NCBI GenBank assembly: GCA_001796495.1 | Contig: MGMR01000005.1 | Location: 13,255-27,502 of the forward strand | Source of the DNA: Chloroflexi bacterium RBG_13_51_18 | GTDB lineage: Bacteria > Chloroflexota > Dehalococcoidia > Dehalococcoidales > RBG-16-60-22 | Reading direction: 5' to 3' | Length of the DNA: 14,248 nt | In this document: positions 6,735 to 13,929 of the stretch, one piece after another | Numbering within the stretch: position 1 is the stretch's first letter | How the letters are laid out: the number at the start of each line of letters is the position of its first letter | Position numbers and translations under genes: made by a program | Notes under the pieces: generated by a model | The model's input: only the letters and a program-made list of their open reading frames with translations | The model's database searches: none | Told to the model about the DNA's origin: nothing

Positions 6735-7445
6735 TTAGAACAACCCCAGTCTTTTCAGGCTGATGTGGCTCTTCCCGCCGATAATTAAATGATCAAGAAC
6801 TTCAATACCAACAATTTCACCCGCCTCTGCCAATCTCTTGGTTAAAGCAATATCCTCTTCAGAAGCCTCAGTATCACCTGATGGATGATTGTGGACGAAG
6901 ATTATCGAAGCAGCACTGGCGGATATAGCTTCTTTGAACACTTCTCTGGGATGAACGATACTGCTATCCAGGCTACCTACGGATATTTCCGCTATCCTGA
7001 TCAGCTGATTCCTAGTATCCAGCAGTATCGCCAGGAAATATTCTTTCTTTTTGTCCTTTAATCTTCCTCTCACCAGGTTAGCAATATCCTCAGGCGTTTT
7101 TAACGGCGTTTTATCCGTTGATTCCAAATAGCCTTCAACCCGATTGGCTAATTCAACAGCGGCTCTTATTTGAGACGCCTTGGCAATTCCGATGCCCCTT
7201 ACCTGAGACAGCTCCTCCAGAGAGGCCGAAGCAATACCTTTAAGACCTCCGAATTGACTCAACAAGCGCTGGGCTGTGACCATGACCGATTCGCCGGAGA
7301 TGCCCCACCCCAGGATAAGCGCCAGCAGTTCCTGTGCGGATAGAGCTTCAATACCGACCCTTTGTAATCGTTCACGGGGTCGATCAGCTACAGGCAAATC
7401 ATGAATCGTCATTGATTTTAGTTTACCAACCGACCGCCTGTTCAT
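6735..7445 (-). CDS. radC: RadC family protein (JAMM/MPN+ domain)
   Basis: A 236-residue protein with the standard two-part RadC layout. An N-terminal helix-hairpin-helix-like region (RPRERLQRVG, then LSQVRGIGIAKASQIRAA, residues 79-96) precedes a JAMM metalloprotease-like domain carrying HNHPSGDTEASEED (185-198), that is HxH-x7-S-x2-D with His185, His187, Ser195 and Asp198 all present. The old assignment to recombinational repair is disputed and the true activity of the family is unsettled. An alternative start at Met12 (MTIHDLPVADRPRE) would give a more typical N terminus; neither ATG has a strong ribosome binding site. It is divergent from the zinc-ribbon gene. Confidence 0.95.
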   Translation of the reverse strand: MNRRSVGKLKSMTIHDLPVADRPRERLQRVGIEALSAQELLALILGWGISGESVMVTAQRLLSQFGGLKGIASASLEELSQVRGIGIAKASQIRAAVELANRVEGYLESTDKTPLKTPEDIANLVRGRLKDKKKEYFLAILLDTRNQLIRIAEISVGSLDSSIVHPREVFKEAISASAASIIFVHNHPSGDTEASEEDIALTKRLAEAGEIVGIEVLDHLIIGGKSHISLKRLGLF

Positions 7446-7463
7446 AACGCCCTAGTCTAGCAC

Positions 7464-7492
7464 CTGATATATAGAAAAGGCAAGAGTGTCAA
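7464..7492 (-). promoter_or_regulatory. Possible promoter of radC
   Basis: On the minus strand a perfect TTGACA (7492-7487) is followed after 17 bases by TATCAG (7469-7464), or after 15 bases by TATATC (7471-7466). Either -10 lies about 20 bases before the ATG at 7445. Confidence 0.45.
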
Positions 7493-7533
7493 CCTACTAT
7501 TACCACTAATGAGGGCAACCAGTGAGTATAAAC

Positions 7534-7602
7534 CACCAACCGATTTGATGGTGCTTTGTTTCCAGAATCAGGGTTGACTGGATTCAAAAATAACACCATC
7601 AA
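7534..7602 (+). promoter_or_regulatory. Foldable leader with alternative stems before the zinc-ribbon gene
   Basis: TTGATGGTG (7545-7553) is perfectly complementary to CACCATCAA (7594-7602). Within the 40-base loop, GAATCAG (7565-7571) pairs with CT..GATTC (7578-7585) with one bulged G. An upstream CACCA (7534-7538) can instead pair with TGGTG (7549-7553), giving a mutually exclusive stem. No known riboswitch class is recognised and the role is speculative. Confidence 0.3.
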
Positions 7603-7670
7603 CAATATCATCAGAAGAGATGGAATTTGAGAGTACATCAACTGAACCTGGTACTGATTTGAGGAGTAAA

Positions 7671-7874
7671 ATGCTTTGTTTAGTCCGGACTAAAGCCTGT
7701 AAAAGATGCGGGGGAGACCTCTCTATAGAGTGCGATATTTACGGTGTATATATCGAATGTATCCAGTGCGGCGCTACCTGGACGAAAAACGACCTCAAAT
7801 GTACGCCATTCCAGAATAATGAGCAAAAACTGAAAGCGGAAACCGGCAAACCCCTGAACACCCGCGAGCGTTGA
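7671..7874 (+). CDS. Small zinc-ribbon protein
   Basis: A 67-residue protein starting MLCLVRTKACKRCGGDL. Two CxxC knuckles (CKRCGG and CIQCGATW) are separated by about 17 residues, the spacing of a zinc ribbon. The C-terminal 25 residues are polar and probably disordered. It could be a nucleic-acid-binding or adaptor protein; the sequence does not say which. I chose the ATG at 7671 because GAGGAG (7661-7666) sits 4 bases upstream. A longer frame opens at 7620, but its ATG directly touches AGAAGAG with no room for a ribosome binding site and adds a low-complexity MEFESTSTEPGTDLRSK. It ends 33 bases before the convergent metallopeptidase gene. Confidence 0.75.
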   Translation: MLCLVRTKACKRCGGDLSIECDIYGVYIECIQCGATWTKNDLKCTPFQNNEQKLKAETGKPLNTRER

Positions 7875-7907
7875 TAACGTTTCATTACTAGCTGTAAAAA
7901 CAACTTT

Positions 7908-8996
7908 CTATTCAGACCGCCACAGTGAATTCAACTCATCCATATCAAATCCATAAACCTTTTTCAGAGCCTCATCATAGCCACTACCCTGCCTGAAAGT
8001 ATCGAGCAGTTCAAACATTTTGTCCCGGCCATACTCATTAATGAGATAACTGACGATTTTATAGCTCTCGGCATAGGACAAAATGGTCTGGTTGATATCA
8101 GCCGGGAATGGGCTACATAGGCTACGAACCGATATATATGAATTTTCAGCGTCTGCCCTGGACAGAGCGAGGATAAAACTCAATTCCAGTTCACCTTCAG
8201 AAGTCATAGCCAAACCCTCGTTAAGCCAGTTCGGTAAATAGTTATATGGATTATTGGTGACCTGATTTATCACCAGATGTGTCAGTTCGTGGGAAATCGT
8301 CCGTTTTCCACTTTCAATCCGGGATTGGGTTCCCTCTACATTCATAGCGATAATACCATACTGCGAATAAGCGACTCCTCCAGTCCATTCCTGAGGATAT
8401 ATCATTGCCCCTATTAAATCAGACTGGTTGGCATAAATATACAAGCTTACCGGGCTTTCGAGGCTGGCACCGGAGTTGGCCGCCAAACGCATCAGCGCTT
8501 CCTGAGTTGCTGCCATCAGCTCTTCCGCAAAAGAGTCATCACCTTCATACCAGTTAAGTGTCACCTGTCCCTGCTGTATTGTCTTCCAGTCATAACGCCC
8601 GTCATTAAACTGGACTGTTTGTGGAGCAGTCTCGATTTTCTTTCCGGCGGCATCGGTAATTGTCCACCAATAAATAACATCGGCACCCGGCGGCAGTCCG
8701 CCTGTCCTTCTCATATCCCAGATCCACTGCGTTTCTATCGATTGTGCCGGTATGACGCCAACATAAATCTCAGCAGTGACCTGCGCGAAAGAACTACGCT
8801 CTACCTCATAATGCAGACGGATATCAGTTATGGGAACATCGCTCGCTGCTGAAATATTGAAGGTTATTTTCTGGGGAAAACTTATATCTACGGAACTTTC
8901 AACTACACTAAGTCCGTTATCCGCTTGAATCGTAGCGGGGATTAAAAACAGCATCAATGATAATATGACCAGAGCTGTAACAATGAACTTTTTCAT
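7908..8996 (-). CDS. Exported gluzincin metallopeptidase (peptidase MA-like)
   Basis: A 362-residue secreted or surface protein. An N-terminal signal peptide (KKFIVTALVILSLMLFLIPA, cleavage likely after IQA at 25) precedes a beta-rich domain (about 30-130) and then a zinc peptidase domain. The HELTH motif at 236-240 and the downstream glutamate in LNEGLA (Glu260) form the HExxH...E zinc site of gluzincins. A C-terminal helical stretch (SYKIVSYLINEYGRDKMFEL) resembles the tail of the peptidase MA-like family. The substrate is unknown. No lipobox is seen. Its ATG overlaps the prfB stop as ATGA, so it is the last gene of the nfi-prfB operon and is probably translationally coupled. Confidence 0.88.
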   Translation of the reverse strand: MKKFIVTALVILSLMLFLIPATIQADNGLSVVESSVDISFPQKITFNISAASDVPITDIRLHYEVERSSFAQVTAEIYVGVIPAQSIETQWIWDMRRTGGLPPGADVIYWWTITDAAGKKIETAPQTVQFNDGRYDWKTIQQGQVTLNWYEGDDSFAEELMAATQEALMRLAANSGASLESPVSLYIYANQSDLIGAMIYPQEWTGGVAYSQYGIIAMNVEGTQSRIESGKRTISHELTHLVINQVTNNPYNYLPNWLNEGLAMTSEGELELSFILALSRADAENSYISVRSLCSPFPADINQTILSYAESYKIVSYLINEYGRDKMFELLDTFRQGSGYDEALKKVYGFDMDELNSLWRSE

Positions 8997-10094
8997 TTGC
9001 CTTTTTTACCCATTGAAAGCCTTAAATATTCATTAATAAAGTCGTCCAAGCCACCATCCAATACGGCTTCGGTATTACTCGTCTCATAGTCTGTCCGGTG
9101 GTCCTTGACCATACGATAGGGATGCAAAACATAGCTCCTGATTTGACTGCCCCAGCCAGCGTCTATCCGCTTTCCTTTAATTTTAGCCCTTTCCTGTTCT
9201 CTTTTTACAATCTCAAGCTCCAGCAAGCGAGCCCTTAGTATCTTAAAGGCAAAATCCTTGTTCATATGCTGGGAACGTTCGCTCTGGCAGGAAACAACAA
9301 TGCCACTTGGGAGGTGAGTTATTCTGACGGCGCTACTGGTTTTCTGCATATGCTGGCCGCCGGGCCCGCTGGAGCGGAATGTCTCTACCTTGATATCGTC
9401 AGGTTTGATATTAACTTCTACATCGCTTTCAGCTTCCGGCATCACTTCTACAAGGGCAAACGAGGTATGCCGGGCATGGTCTGCGTCAAAGGGGGAAAGA
9501 CGAACCAGGCGGTGCACGCCGTGCTCGGATTTCAAATATCCAGCCGCGTATTCTCCATTAAAAGCAATAACCACTCTTTTAACACCTGCTTCATCACCCG
9601 GCGAGGTATCCAGTATTTCAGTCTCGAAACCACGTTTCTCCGCCCAGCGCAGGTACATCCGCATTAGCATCTCCGCCCAGTCCTGCGATTCAGTACCGCC
9701 AGCTCCCGCATGTATCGTCATAATCGCGTTGCGGGCATCATACTCGCCGCTGAAAGCTATTTGAAATTCGTACTCATCGACCTGTAAGGCAAGGTCGTCT
9801 AACTCCTGGTCCAGTTCATTGAGGAGAGCTTTGTCTTCTCTCGATATTGTTCTTAATTCATTTATATCAGCCAGCTTTTTCTCCAGTCCCCGCCAACGCT
9901 GGACTGTCTTCTTTTTTTCCGTCAACCGGCGCATAACACTCTGTGCATTGGGCTGGTCCAGCCAGAAATCAGGCTGGGACGACTGCTCTTCCAGTTTGAC
10001 GATTTCTTTTTCTTTATTAGCGACGTCAAAGATGCTCCACGGCCATAGCGACCCGATTCTGTAAGTCCTTAAGTTTTTCTATTGACTCCGGCAT
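8993..10094 (-). CDS. prfB: Peptide chain release factor 2 with programmed +1 frameshift
   Basis: RF2 ends translation at UGA and UAA codons. The zero frame starts at ATG 10094-10092 (AGAGGA ribosome binding site 4-5 bases upstream) and reads MPESIEKLKDLQNRVAMAVE then HL to CTT (10031-10029), where TGA follows. Skipping one base (10028) opens the main frame, GAC at 10027, through to the TGA at 8995-8993. The product is 22 + 344 = 366 residues, the usual RF2 length. The stop-recognition tripeptide SPF is at 200-202 and the catalytic GGQ (SSGPGGQHMQKT) at 245-247; a coiled-coil-like N-terminal domain precedes them. A conventional call from the internal ATG at 9934 would lose 53 residues. It follows nfi by 16 bases and overlaps the peptidase gene by 4. 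Confidence 0.97.
10025..10040 (-). promoter_or_regulatory. RF2 autoregulatory +1 frameshift site
   Basis: On the minus strand GTGGAG, CAT, CTT TGA C occupies 10040-10025. The slippery CTT plus the poorly read TGA C context, with a ribosome binding site-like GGAG 3 bases before CTT, matches the arrangement established for prfB in many bacteria. Low RF2 favours the shift and so more RF2. Confidence 0.95.
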
Positions 10095-10110
10095 ATTTCC
10101 TCTTTTTGTT

Positions 10111-10812
10111 TTATTTTGACTCAACCAAAATGGTGTTATTTTTCAATTTAAGATTACCGCCGGCCGCCAGATGCGCCAGCCGTGTGGGTTCAGGTAAGCG
10201 GTAGCCACGGCAGCAGGCCATGATATAGTGTACGGCTAAAGGTAAATCAATCATGTGGCCGATAGACACATAAAGCGGCTTGACGCCTGACTTAGTGCGC
10301 AATACGGCGCCGATAACCTCGCCATTGTCTTGCAGTTGAGCGTAACTGCCGGCTTCATTTCCAGGCGAGTCATGTTCACCGCACAAACGCGACTTGGCAC
10401 AGCCGATAGTCTGTATACCCAGCCAGAGTCCAAGGTGAGAGGCTATCCCCATCCGCTGCGGGTGGGCAATCCCCTGTCCATCCACGAGAACAAGGTCAGG
10501 TACAAGCGTAATATTTTTAAAAGCCGTCAGCAGTAAAGGGGCTTCCCGGAACGATAATAAGCCGGGCACATAGGGAAAGCCTATGCGGTCGGTTACCGTT
10601 TTTATCTCCACGATTTCCAGGGTGGGGTAGCTTAAAACGACCACTGCGCCGGTGCCGGTTTTGGTCCATCTATTGACCGAAATATCGACGCCGGCAACAA
10701 AACGCGGGGTGGTAATATTACAGACACGGGATACTTCCGGTGCCAGTTTTAACTGGATTTCTTTCGCCTGGGCAGTGGTTACCTGCCATCTGTGCCGATT
10801 AAGTATCTCCAT
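10111..10812 (-). CDS. nfi: Endonuclease V (deoxyinosine 3' endonuclease)
   Basis: Nicks DNA at the second phosphodiester bond 3' of deoxyinosine, a product of adenine deamination, and so starts repair. The 233-residue protein has the family motifs in order: GVDIS (41-45, catalytic Asp43), YVPGLLSFREAP (81-92, the wedge PYVPG and catalytic Glu90), LVLVDGQGIAHPQRMGIASH (107-126, catalytic Asp111) and a C-terminal HMIDLPLAV. Length is typical. It is the first gene of the nfi-prfB-metallopeptidase operon and is divergent from rimI. No ribosome binding site is visible, and the predicted transcription start falls on the ATG. Confidence 0.96.
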   Translation of the reverse strand: MEILNRHRWQVTTAQAKEIQLKLAPEVSRVCNITTPRFVAGVDISVNRWTKTGTGAVVVLSYPTLEIVEIKTVTDRIGFPYVPGLLSFREAPLLLTAFKNITLVPDLVLVDGQGIAHPQRMGIASHLGLWLGIQTIGCAKSRLCGEHDSPGNEAGSYAQLQDNGEVIGAVLRTKSGVKPLYVSIGHMIDLPLAVHYIMACCRGYRLPEPTRLAHLAAGGNLKLKNNTILVESK

Positions 10813-10818
10813 ACTTTG

Positions 10819-10848
10819 ATTATAGACACAGCATCAGATTATTGGCAA
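10819..10848 (-). promoter_or_regulatory. Promoter of nfi, predicted leaderless transcript
   Basis: On the minus strand TTGCCA (10848-10843, 5 of 6) and a perfect TATAAT (10824-10819) are separated by 18 bases. Only six bases (CAAAGT) lie between the -10 box and the ATG at 10812, placing the likely start site at the A of the ATG. Confidence 0.55.
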
Positions 10849-10887
10849 CAGGCGGCAATCATCCACAGAGAATGACTTCCATGGCTA

Positions 10888-10916
10888 TTTTCAGCCTATG
10901 TAAAATATGTTAAAAT
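10888..10916 (+). promoter_or_regulatory. Possible promoter of rimI
   Basis: TTTTCA (10888-10893, 4 of 6) and TAAAAT (10911-10916) with an extended TG (10908-10909) are separated by 17 bases, 45 bases before the chosen TTG start. Confidence 0.4.
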
Positions 10917-10961
10917 TGCACGATAAACAAATCATCGATGAATGTCTTCAGGAGTTTAAGT

Positions 10962-11591
10962 TTGAATTTCTCCATACGCCGCATGGATAAAGAGGACCTG
11001 GAACAGGTAACAGAAATCGACCGGGAGGCTTTTCCTTCACAATGGCCGCCGGCTAACTACAAGCAGGAACTGCAGAACAAAACAGCCCATTATATCGTTG
11101 TCTGCGATGAAACAAAGACGATAGAACCCCCAGCGACAGTGCCTCCGAATAAGAAACCCAGTATTATTTCTACAATCATCCCATGGATAAAGAACAAAAC
11201 GCCTGAAAAAACACCCCTGCCACCTGTTCCCCGCCAGTATATAGTCGGTTTTTCAGGCATCTGGATGATAGCCGATGAAGCTCATTTGACGAATATTGCG
11301 GTACGGCTCCAATACCATGGCAAAGGAATCGGGGAACTGCTGGTTTTAGCAACTATCGACCTTGCCGCAGAGCATAAAGCCAGTTTCATAACGCTAGAGG
11401 TCCGCGCCTCAAATCTTGTTGCACAGAACCTATATAATAAATACGGTTTCACACAAATGGGCATAAGACGCGGCTATTACCTGGACAACAGAGAGGATGC
11501 GATAATAATGTCCACCGAGAGTATCAGTTCAAAGTCTTTCCAAATACAAATCGATGAATTAAGAGAGGCTTTGAAGAACAAATTAGGCTGA
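10962..11591 (+). CDS. rimI: RimI-like GNAT N-acetyltransferase with insertion
   Basis: RimI acetylates the N-terminal alanine of ribosomal protein S18 with acetyl-CoA; related GNAT enzymes take other protein N termini. The GNAT core is clear: IRRMDKEDLEQVTEIDREAF at the N terminus, WMIADEAHLTNIAV, the acetyl-CoA loop RLQYHGKGIG (about 115-124 of the 209-residue form) and LEVRASNLVAQNLYNKYGF. A Pro/Lys-rich insertion of about 40 residues (KTIEPPATVPPNKKPS onward) separates two strands that are normally adjacent, and a 20-residue tail is added. I chose TTG at 10962 because AGGAG (10950-10954) lies 7 bases before it. The ATG at 10938, 8 codons earlier, has no ribosome binding site and would place this AGGAG inside the gene. 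Confidence 0.82.
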   Translation: MNFSIRRMDKEDLEQVTEIDREAFPSQWPPANYKQELQNKTAHYIVVCDETKTIEPPATVPPNKKPSIISTIIPWIKNKTPEKTPLPPVPRQYIVGFSGIWMIADEAHLTNIAVRLQYHGKGIGELLVLATIDLAAEHKASFITLEVRASNLVAQNLYNKYGFTQMGIRRGYYLDNREDAIIMSTESISSKSFQIQIDELREALKNKLG

Positions 11592-11656
11592 CTTTCACGG
11601 TACGAACTAATATCCAACAGCGCTTCCAAGTAACCTTAGACCTCATTATCTCCTCT

Positions 11657-11684
11657 TTGACCCCTTGTCAATTTGTGTTAGAAT
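11657..11684 (+). promoter_or_regulatory. Promoter of the yebC-ruvC-ruvA operon
   Basis: TTGACC (11657-11662) and TAGAAT (11679-11684) with an extended TG (11676-11677) are separated by 16 bases, about 40 bases upstream of the yebC ATG. No LexA-type operator is evident. Confidence 0.5.
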
Positions 11685-11724
11685 TATCATCTAGGGGGAT
11701 TAGAGGTCAAGGAGGGTTACGACG

Positions 11725-12477
11725 ATGTCAGGACATTCTAAATGGTCTAAGATAAAGCACCAGAAGGGCGCCGACGACGTTAAAAGGGGCAACCTTTTCA
11801 CCAAACTCACAAGAGAAATCATCATCGCGGCGAAAGATGGCGGCGGCGACCCTGATACCAATTTCCGCCTGCGGCTGGCCGTCCAGAAAGCCCGCGACAG
11901 CAATATGCCCATGGACAACATCGACAGGGCAATTAAGAAAGGCACAGGCGACCTTGCGGGCGGAAGTCTGATCGAAATGACGCTCGAAGGCTACGGGCCA
12001 AGCGGTACAGCGATACTGGTAAGCGCTCTAACAGATAACCGCAACCGCACCGTCCAAGAAGTGCGGAGCACCTTTACCCGACACGGCGGCAGCATGGGAG
12101 AAAGCGGCTGCGTCTCCTGGATTTTCGAGTCGAGGGGAGTGATTAATATCAACGCGGAAAACGTAGATGCGGATGAATTGGCGCTTTCCGCTATCGACGC
12201 CGGAGCAGAAGACGTCCAGGTAGAAGGCGGGGTAGTAGAAGTCATAACCAAGCCGGATGCCCTCGAAAAGGTCAGGGCTACACTGGAACAAAAACAGGTA
12301 AAAATCGAAGCCAGCGAACTGCAGATGGTACCGAAAACGCTGGTCAAGCTCGATGAGAAGGCCGCCACGCAGGCGCTCAAGCTACTGGAGAAGCTGGAAG
12401 AAATAGACGACGTGCAGAACGTCTACAGCAACGCCGATATCCCCGATTCGGTGATTGAAGCCATCCAGGCATCATAG
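11725..12477 (+). CDS. yebC: YebC/PmpR family protein
   Basis: A 250-residue protein matching YebC/PmpR/TACO1 along its length. It opens with the signature MSGHSKWSKIKHQKGADDVK, followed by RGNLFTKLTREIIIAAKDGG, NMPMDNIDRAIKKGTG, and GYGPSGTAILVSALTDNRNR (about 90-109). Family members act as DNA-binding transcriptional regulators, and recent work links them to translation of difficult stretches such as polyproline. An AAGGAGGG ribosome binding site (11709-11716) sits 8 bases before the ATG. It precedes ruvC by 15 bases, the widespread yebC-ruvC arrangement. Confidence 0.97.
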   Translation: MSGHSKWSKIKHQKGADDVKRGNLFTKLTREIIIAAKDGGGDPDTNFRLRLAVQKARDSNMPMDNIDRAIKKGTGDLAGGSLIEMTLEGYGPSGTAILVSALTDNRNRTVQEVRSTFTRHGGSMGESGCVSWIFESRGVININAENVDADELALSAIDAGAEDVQVEGGVVEVITKPDALEKVRATLEQKQVKIEASELQMVPKTLVKLDEKAATQALKLLEKLEEIDDVQNVYSNADIPDSVIEAIQAS

Positions 12478-12492
12478 ACAAAAGAACATGAG

Positions 12493-12996
12493 ATGAAGAT
12501 TTTAGGAATCGACCCGGGCACAATAGTGATGGGCTACGGTGTGATTGAGAGCGAGGACAGCGAACTTGCCATGGTCGATTTCGGGGCGATAAAGGTATCA
12601 GACAAATCCCAAATAGGCGAAAGGCTAAAAATCCTTTATCATGAACTCCTCAAGGTAATCCAGCGTCACAAGCCCGATGCCGTAGCCGTAGAACAGCCAT
12701 TCGTCGCCAAGAACGTGAGAACAGCGCTGGCTATCGGCCGAGCGCAGGCTATCGCCATCCTCGCCGCGGCGGAAACAGGCATTCCGACTTACGAATACAC
12801 ACCGGCGCAGGTAAAGCAGAGGGTGTCCAACTACGGCGCCAGCAGCAAGGAACAAATCCAGGAGATGGTGCGACTCCAGCTGGGGCTGGCGGAAATACCC
12901 GAACCCAACGATGCCGCCGATGCCCTGGCAGTGGCCATCTGCCATGCTCAAGAGATACATCTGAACGACTTGATAACACGTCAAGGAGAGCGATAA
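12493..12996 (+). CDS. ruvC: Holliday junction resolvase RuvC
   Basis: Cuts four-way junctions symmetrically during recombinational repair, acting with RuvAB. The 167-residue protein has the RNase H-like fold and the four acidic active-site residues: Asp7 in GIDPG, Glu67 in AVEQPF, and Asp140 and Asp143 in PNDAADALAVAICHA. VAKNVRTALAIGRAQA and TPAQVKQRVSNYGASSKEQI are also diagnostic. The ribosome binding site is weak (GAG before ATG), so translation probably depends on yebC. The stop codon overlaps the ruvA start by one base (TAATG). Confidence 0.97.
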   Translation: MKILGIDPGTIVMGYGVIESEDSELAMVDFGAIKVSDKSQIGERLKILYHELLKVIQRHKPDAVAVEQPFVAKNVRTALAIGRAQAIAILAAAETGIPTYEYTPAQVKQRVSNYGASSKEQIQEMVRLQLGLAEIPEPNDAADALAVAICHAQEIHLNDLITRQGER

Positions 12997-13577
12997 TGAT
13001 AGCCAGCCTATATGGCAAGGTAGAGTCCATCAACAGCGACGCGGCGATTATCAACGTGGGAGGGGTGGGCTTCCGGGTTTACATGCCTACGACGTCGCTG
13101 GTGAATATAGGCAGGCAGGGCGATGAGGTAAAGGTCTATACCCATATGCACGTGCGCGAGGACAACATCACGCTGTACGGCTTCCCTACCGACGATGAGC
13201 TGTGGCTCTTCGAGGTGCTGCTGGGGGTAACGGGACTGGGTCCGAAGCTATCGATGGCGATGCTTTCCGCGCTAACGCCCGACCAGATACGGATGGCTAT
13301 CGCGACAGGCAGCACGGACATGCTGGACATGATACCGGGAATCGGGAAGAAGGTAGCCAGCAGAATCATACTGGAACTCAAGGATAAGATAGGCGCGGGG
13401 CTGGCCATCACGCCTACAGAGGAGACGAGGGAGAATACAGACGTGCTGGCGGCGCTGACATCGCTGGGGTATTCACCCGCAGAGGCGGTGAGGGCGGTAG
13501 CGAACCTACCGGACGACGCGAAGATGAAGCTGGAGGAGAAGGTAAAGCTGGCGCTGCAGTACCTGGGGAGCAAGTGA
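12996..13577 (+). CDS. ruvA: Holliday junction DNA helicase subunit RuvA
   Basis: Binds four-way junctions as a tetramer and loads the RuvB motor. The 193-residue protein shows the three expected parts: an N-terminal OB fold (MIASLYGKVESINSDAAIIN, 1-62), tandem helix-hairpin-helix motifs (LLGVTGLGPKLSMAMLSAL and IPGIGKKVASRIILELKDK), and, after an acidic linker (TPTEETREN), the C-terminal RuvB-binding domain (VLAALTSLGYSPAEAVRAV). AAGGAG (12983-12988) precedes the ATG and the gene overlaps ruvC by one base. No ruvB follows; the next 384 bases are gene-free. Confidence 0.97.
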   Translation: MIASLYGKVESINSDAAIINVGGVGFRVYMPTTSLVNIGRQGDEVKVYTHMHVREDNITLYGFPTDDELWLFEVLLGVTGLGPKLSMAMLSALTPDQIRMAIATGSTDMLDMIPGIGKKVASRIILELKDKIGAGLAITPTEETRENTDVLAALTSLGYSPAEAVRAVANLPDDAKMKLEEKVKLALQYLGSK

Positions 13578-13597
13578 AGGGACAGGATTTTCAGGGA

Positions 13598-13776
13598 TTC
13601 GTTTTATAAAAGATAGTTTTTTTTCAGTTCGGCTCGAGTGTAATCAGGTTCAATTTTCGTTTCTCGTTTTATGTTAAATCAGTGTCATTTTCCGGTTTTT
13701 CGTTTTTCTAAATCGATTAATTATTTTTCGGTCGGTTAGCTTCATTTCCATAATTTTTCACAGCTGATTCGTTTTT
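13598..13776 (+). repeat. Scattered TTCGTTTT-type short repeats
   Basis: TTCGTTTT or close variants occur near 13598, 13656, 13663, 13699 and 13768. They are irregularly spaced and short, so shared origin is uncertain; simple T-rich drift is an alternative. Confidence 0.3.
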
Positions 13777-13866
13777 TAAGCCATGGTAAGAAGTGATTAA
13801 TTTTCAGCGTTCAGCTATAGTATAAAGTCGGCGGATGGTATTGTAAACAGGATTTTGTCGTATTTC

Positions 13867-13892
13867 GCCCTGCCCTTCGACAAGCTCAGGGC
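13867..13892. repeat. Dispersed hairpin repeat (CCTTCGACAAGCTCAGG core)
   Basis: GCCCT occurs twice in tandem (13867-13871, 13872-13876) and either copy can pair with AGGGC (13888-13892), enclosing the TCGACAAGCTC core. From general knowledge, CTTCGACAAGCTCAG elements recur as intergenic repeats in many bacterial genomes. Only one copy lies in this window. Confidence 0.5.
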
Positions 13893-13900
13893 AAGCCCTC

Positions 13901-13929
13901 TTGCAGGAATTGCCGATGGCGATTAGAAT
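13901..13929 (+). promoter_or_regulatory. Possible promoter of the PPC-domain gene
   Basis: TTGCAG (13901-13906, 3 of 6) and TAGAAT (13924-13929, 5 of 6) are separated by 17 bases, ending 32 bases before the ATG. Confidence 0.35.

Noticed and set aside
11991..12380. Minus-strand frame over yebC
   Set aside because: Ser/Ala-rich shadow translation opposite a clear YebC gene.
12625..12984. Minus-strand frame over ruvC
   Set aside because: Antisense shadow of a gene with complete catalytic residues.
13600..13630. Intrinsic terminator after ruvA
   Set aside because: A T8 run is present but the preceding palindrome is TTTTATAAAA, with no GC stem or loop.
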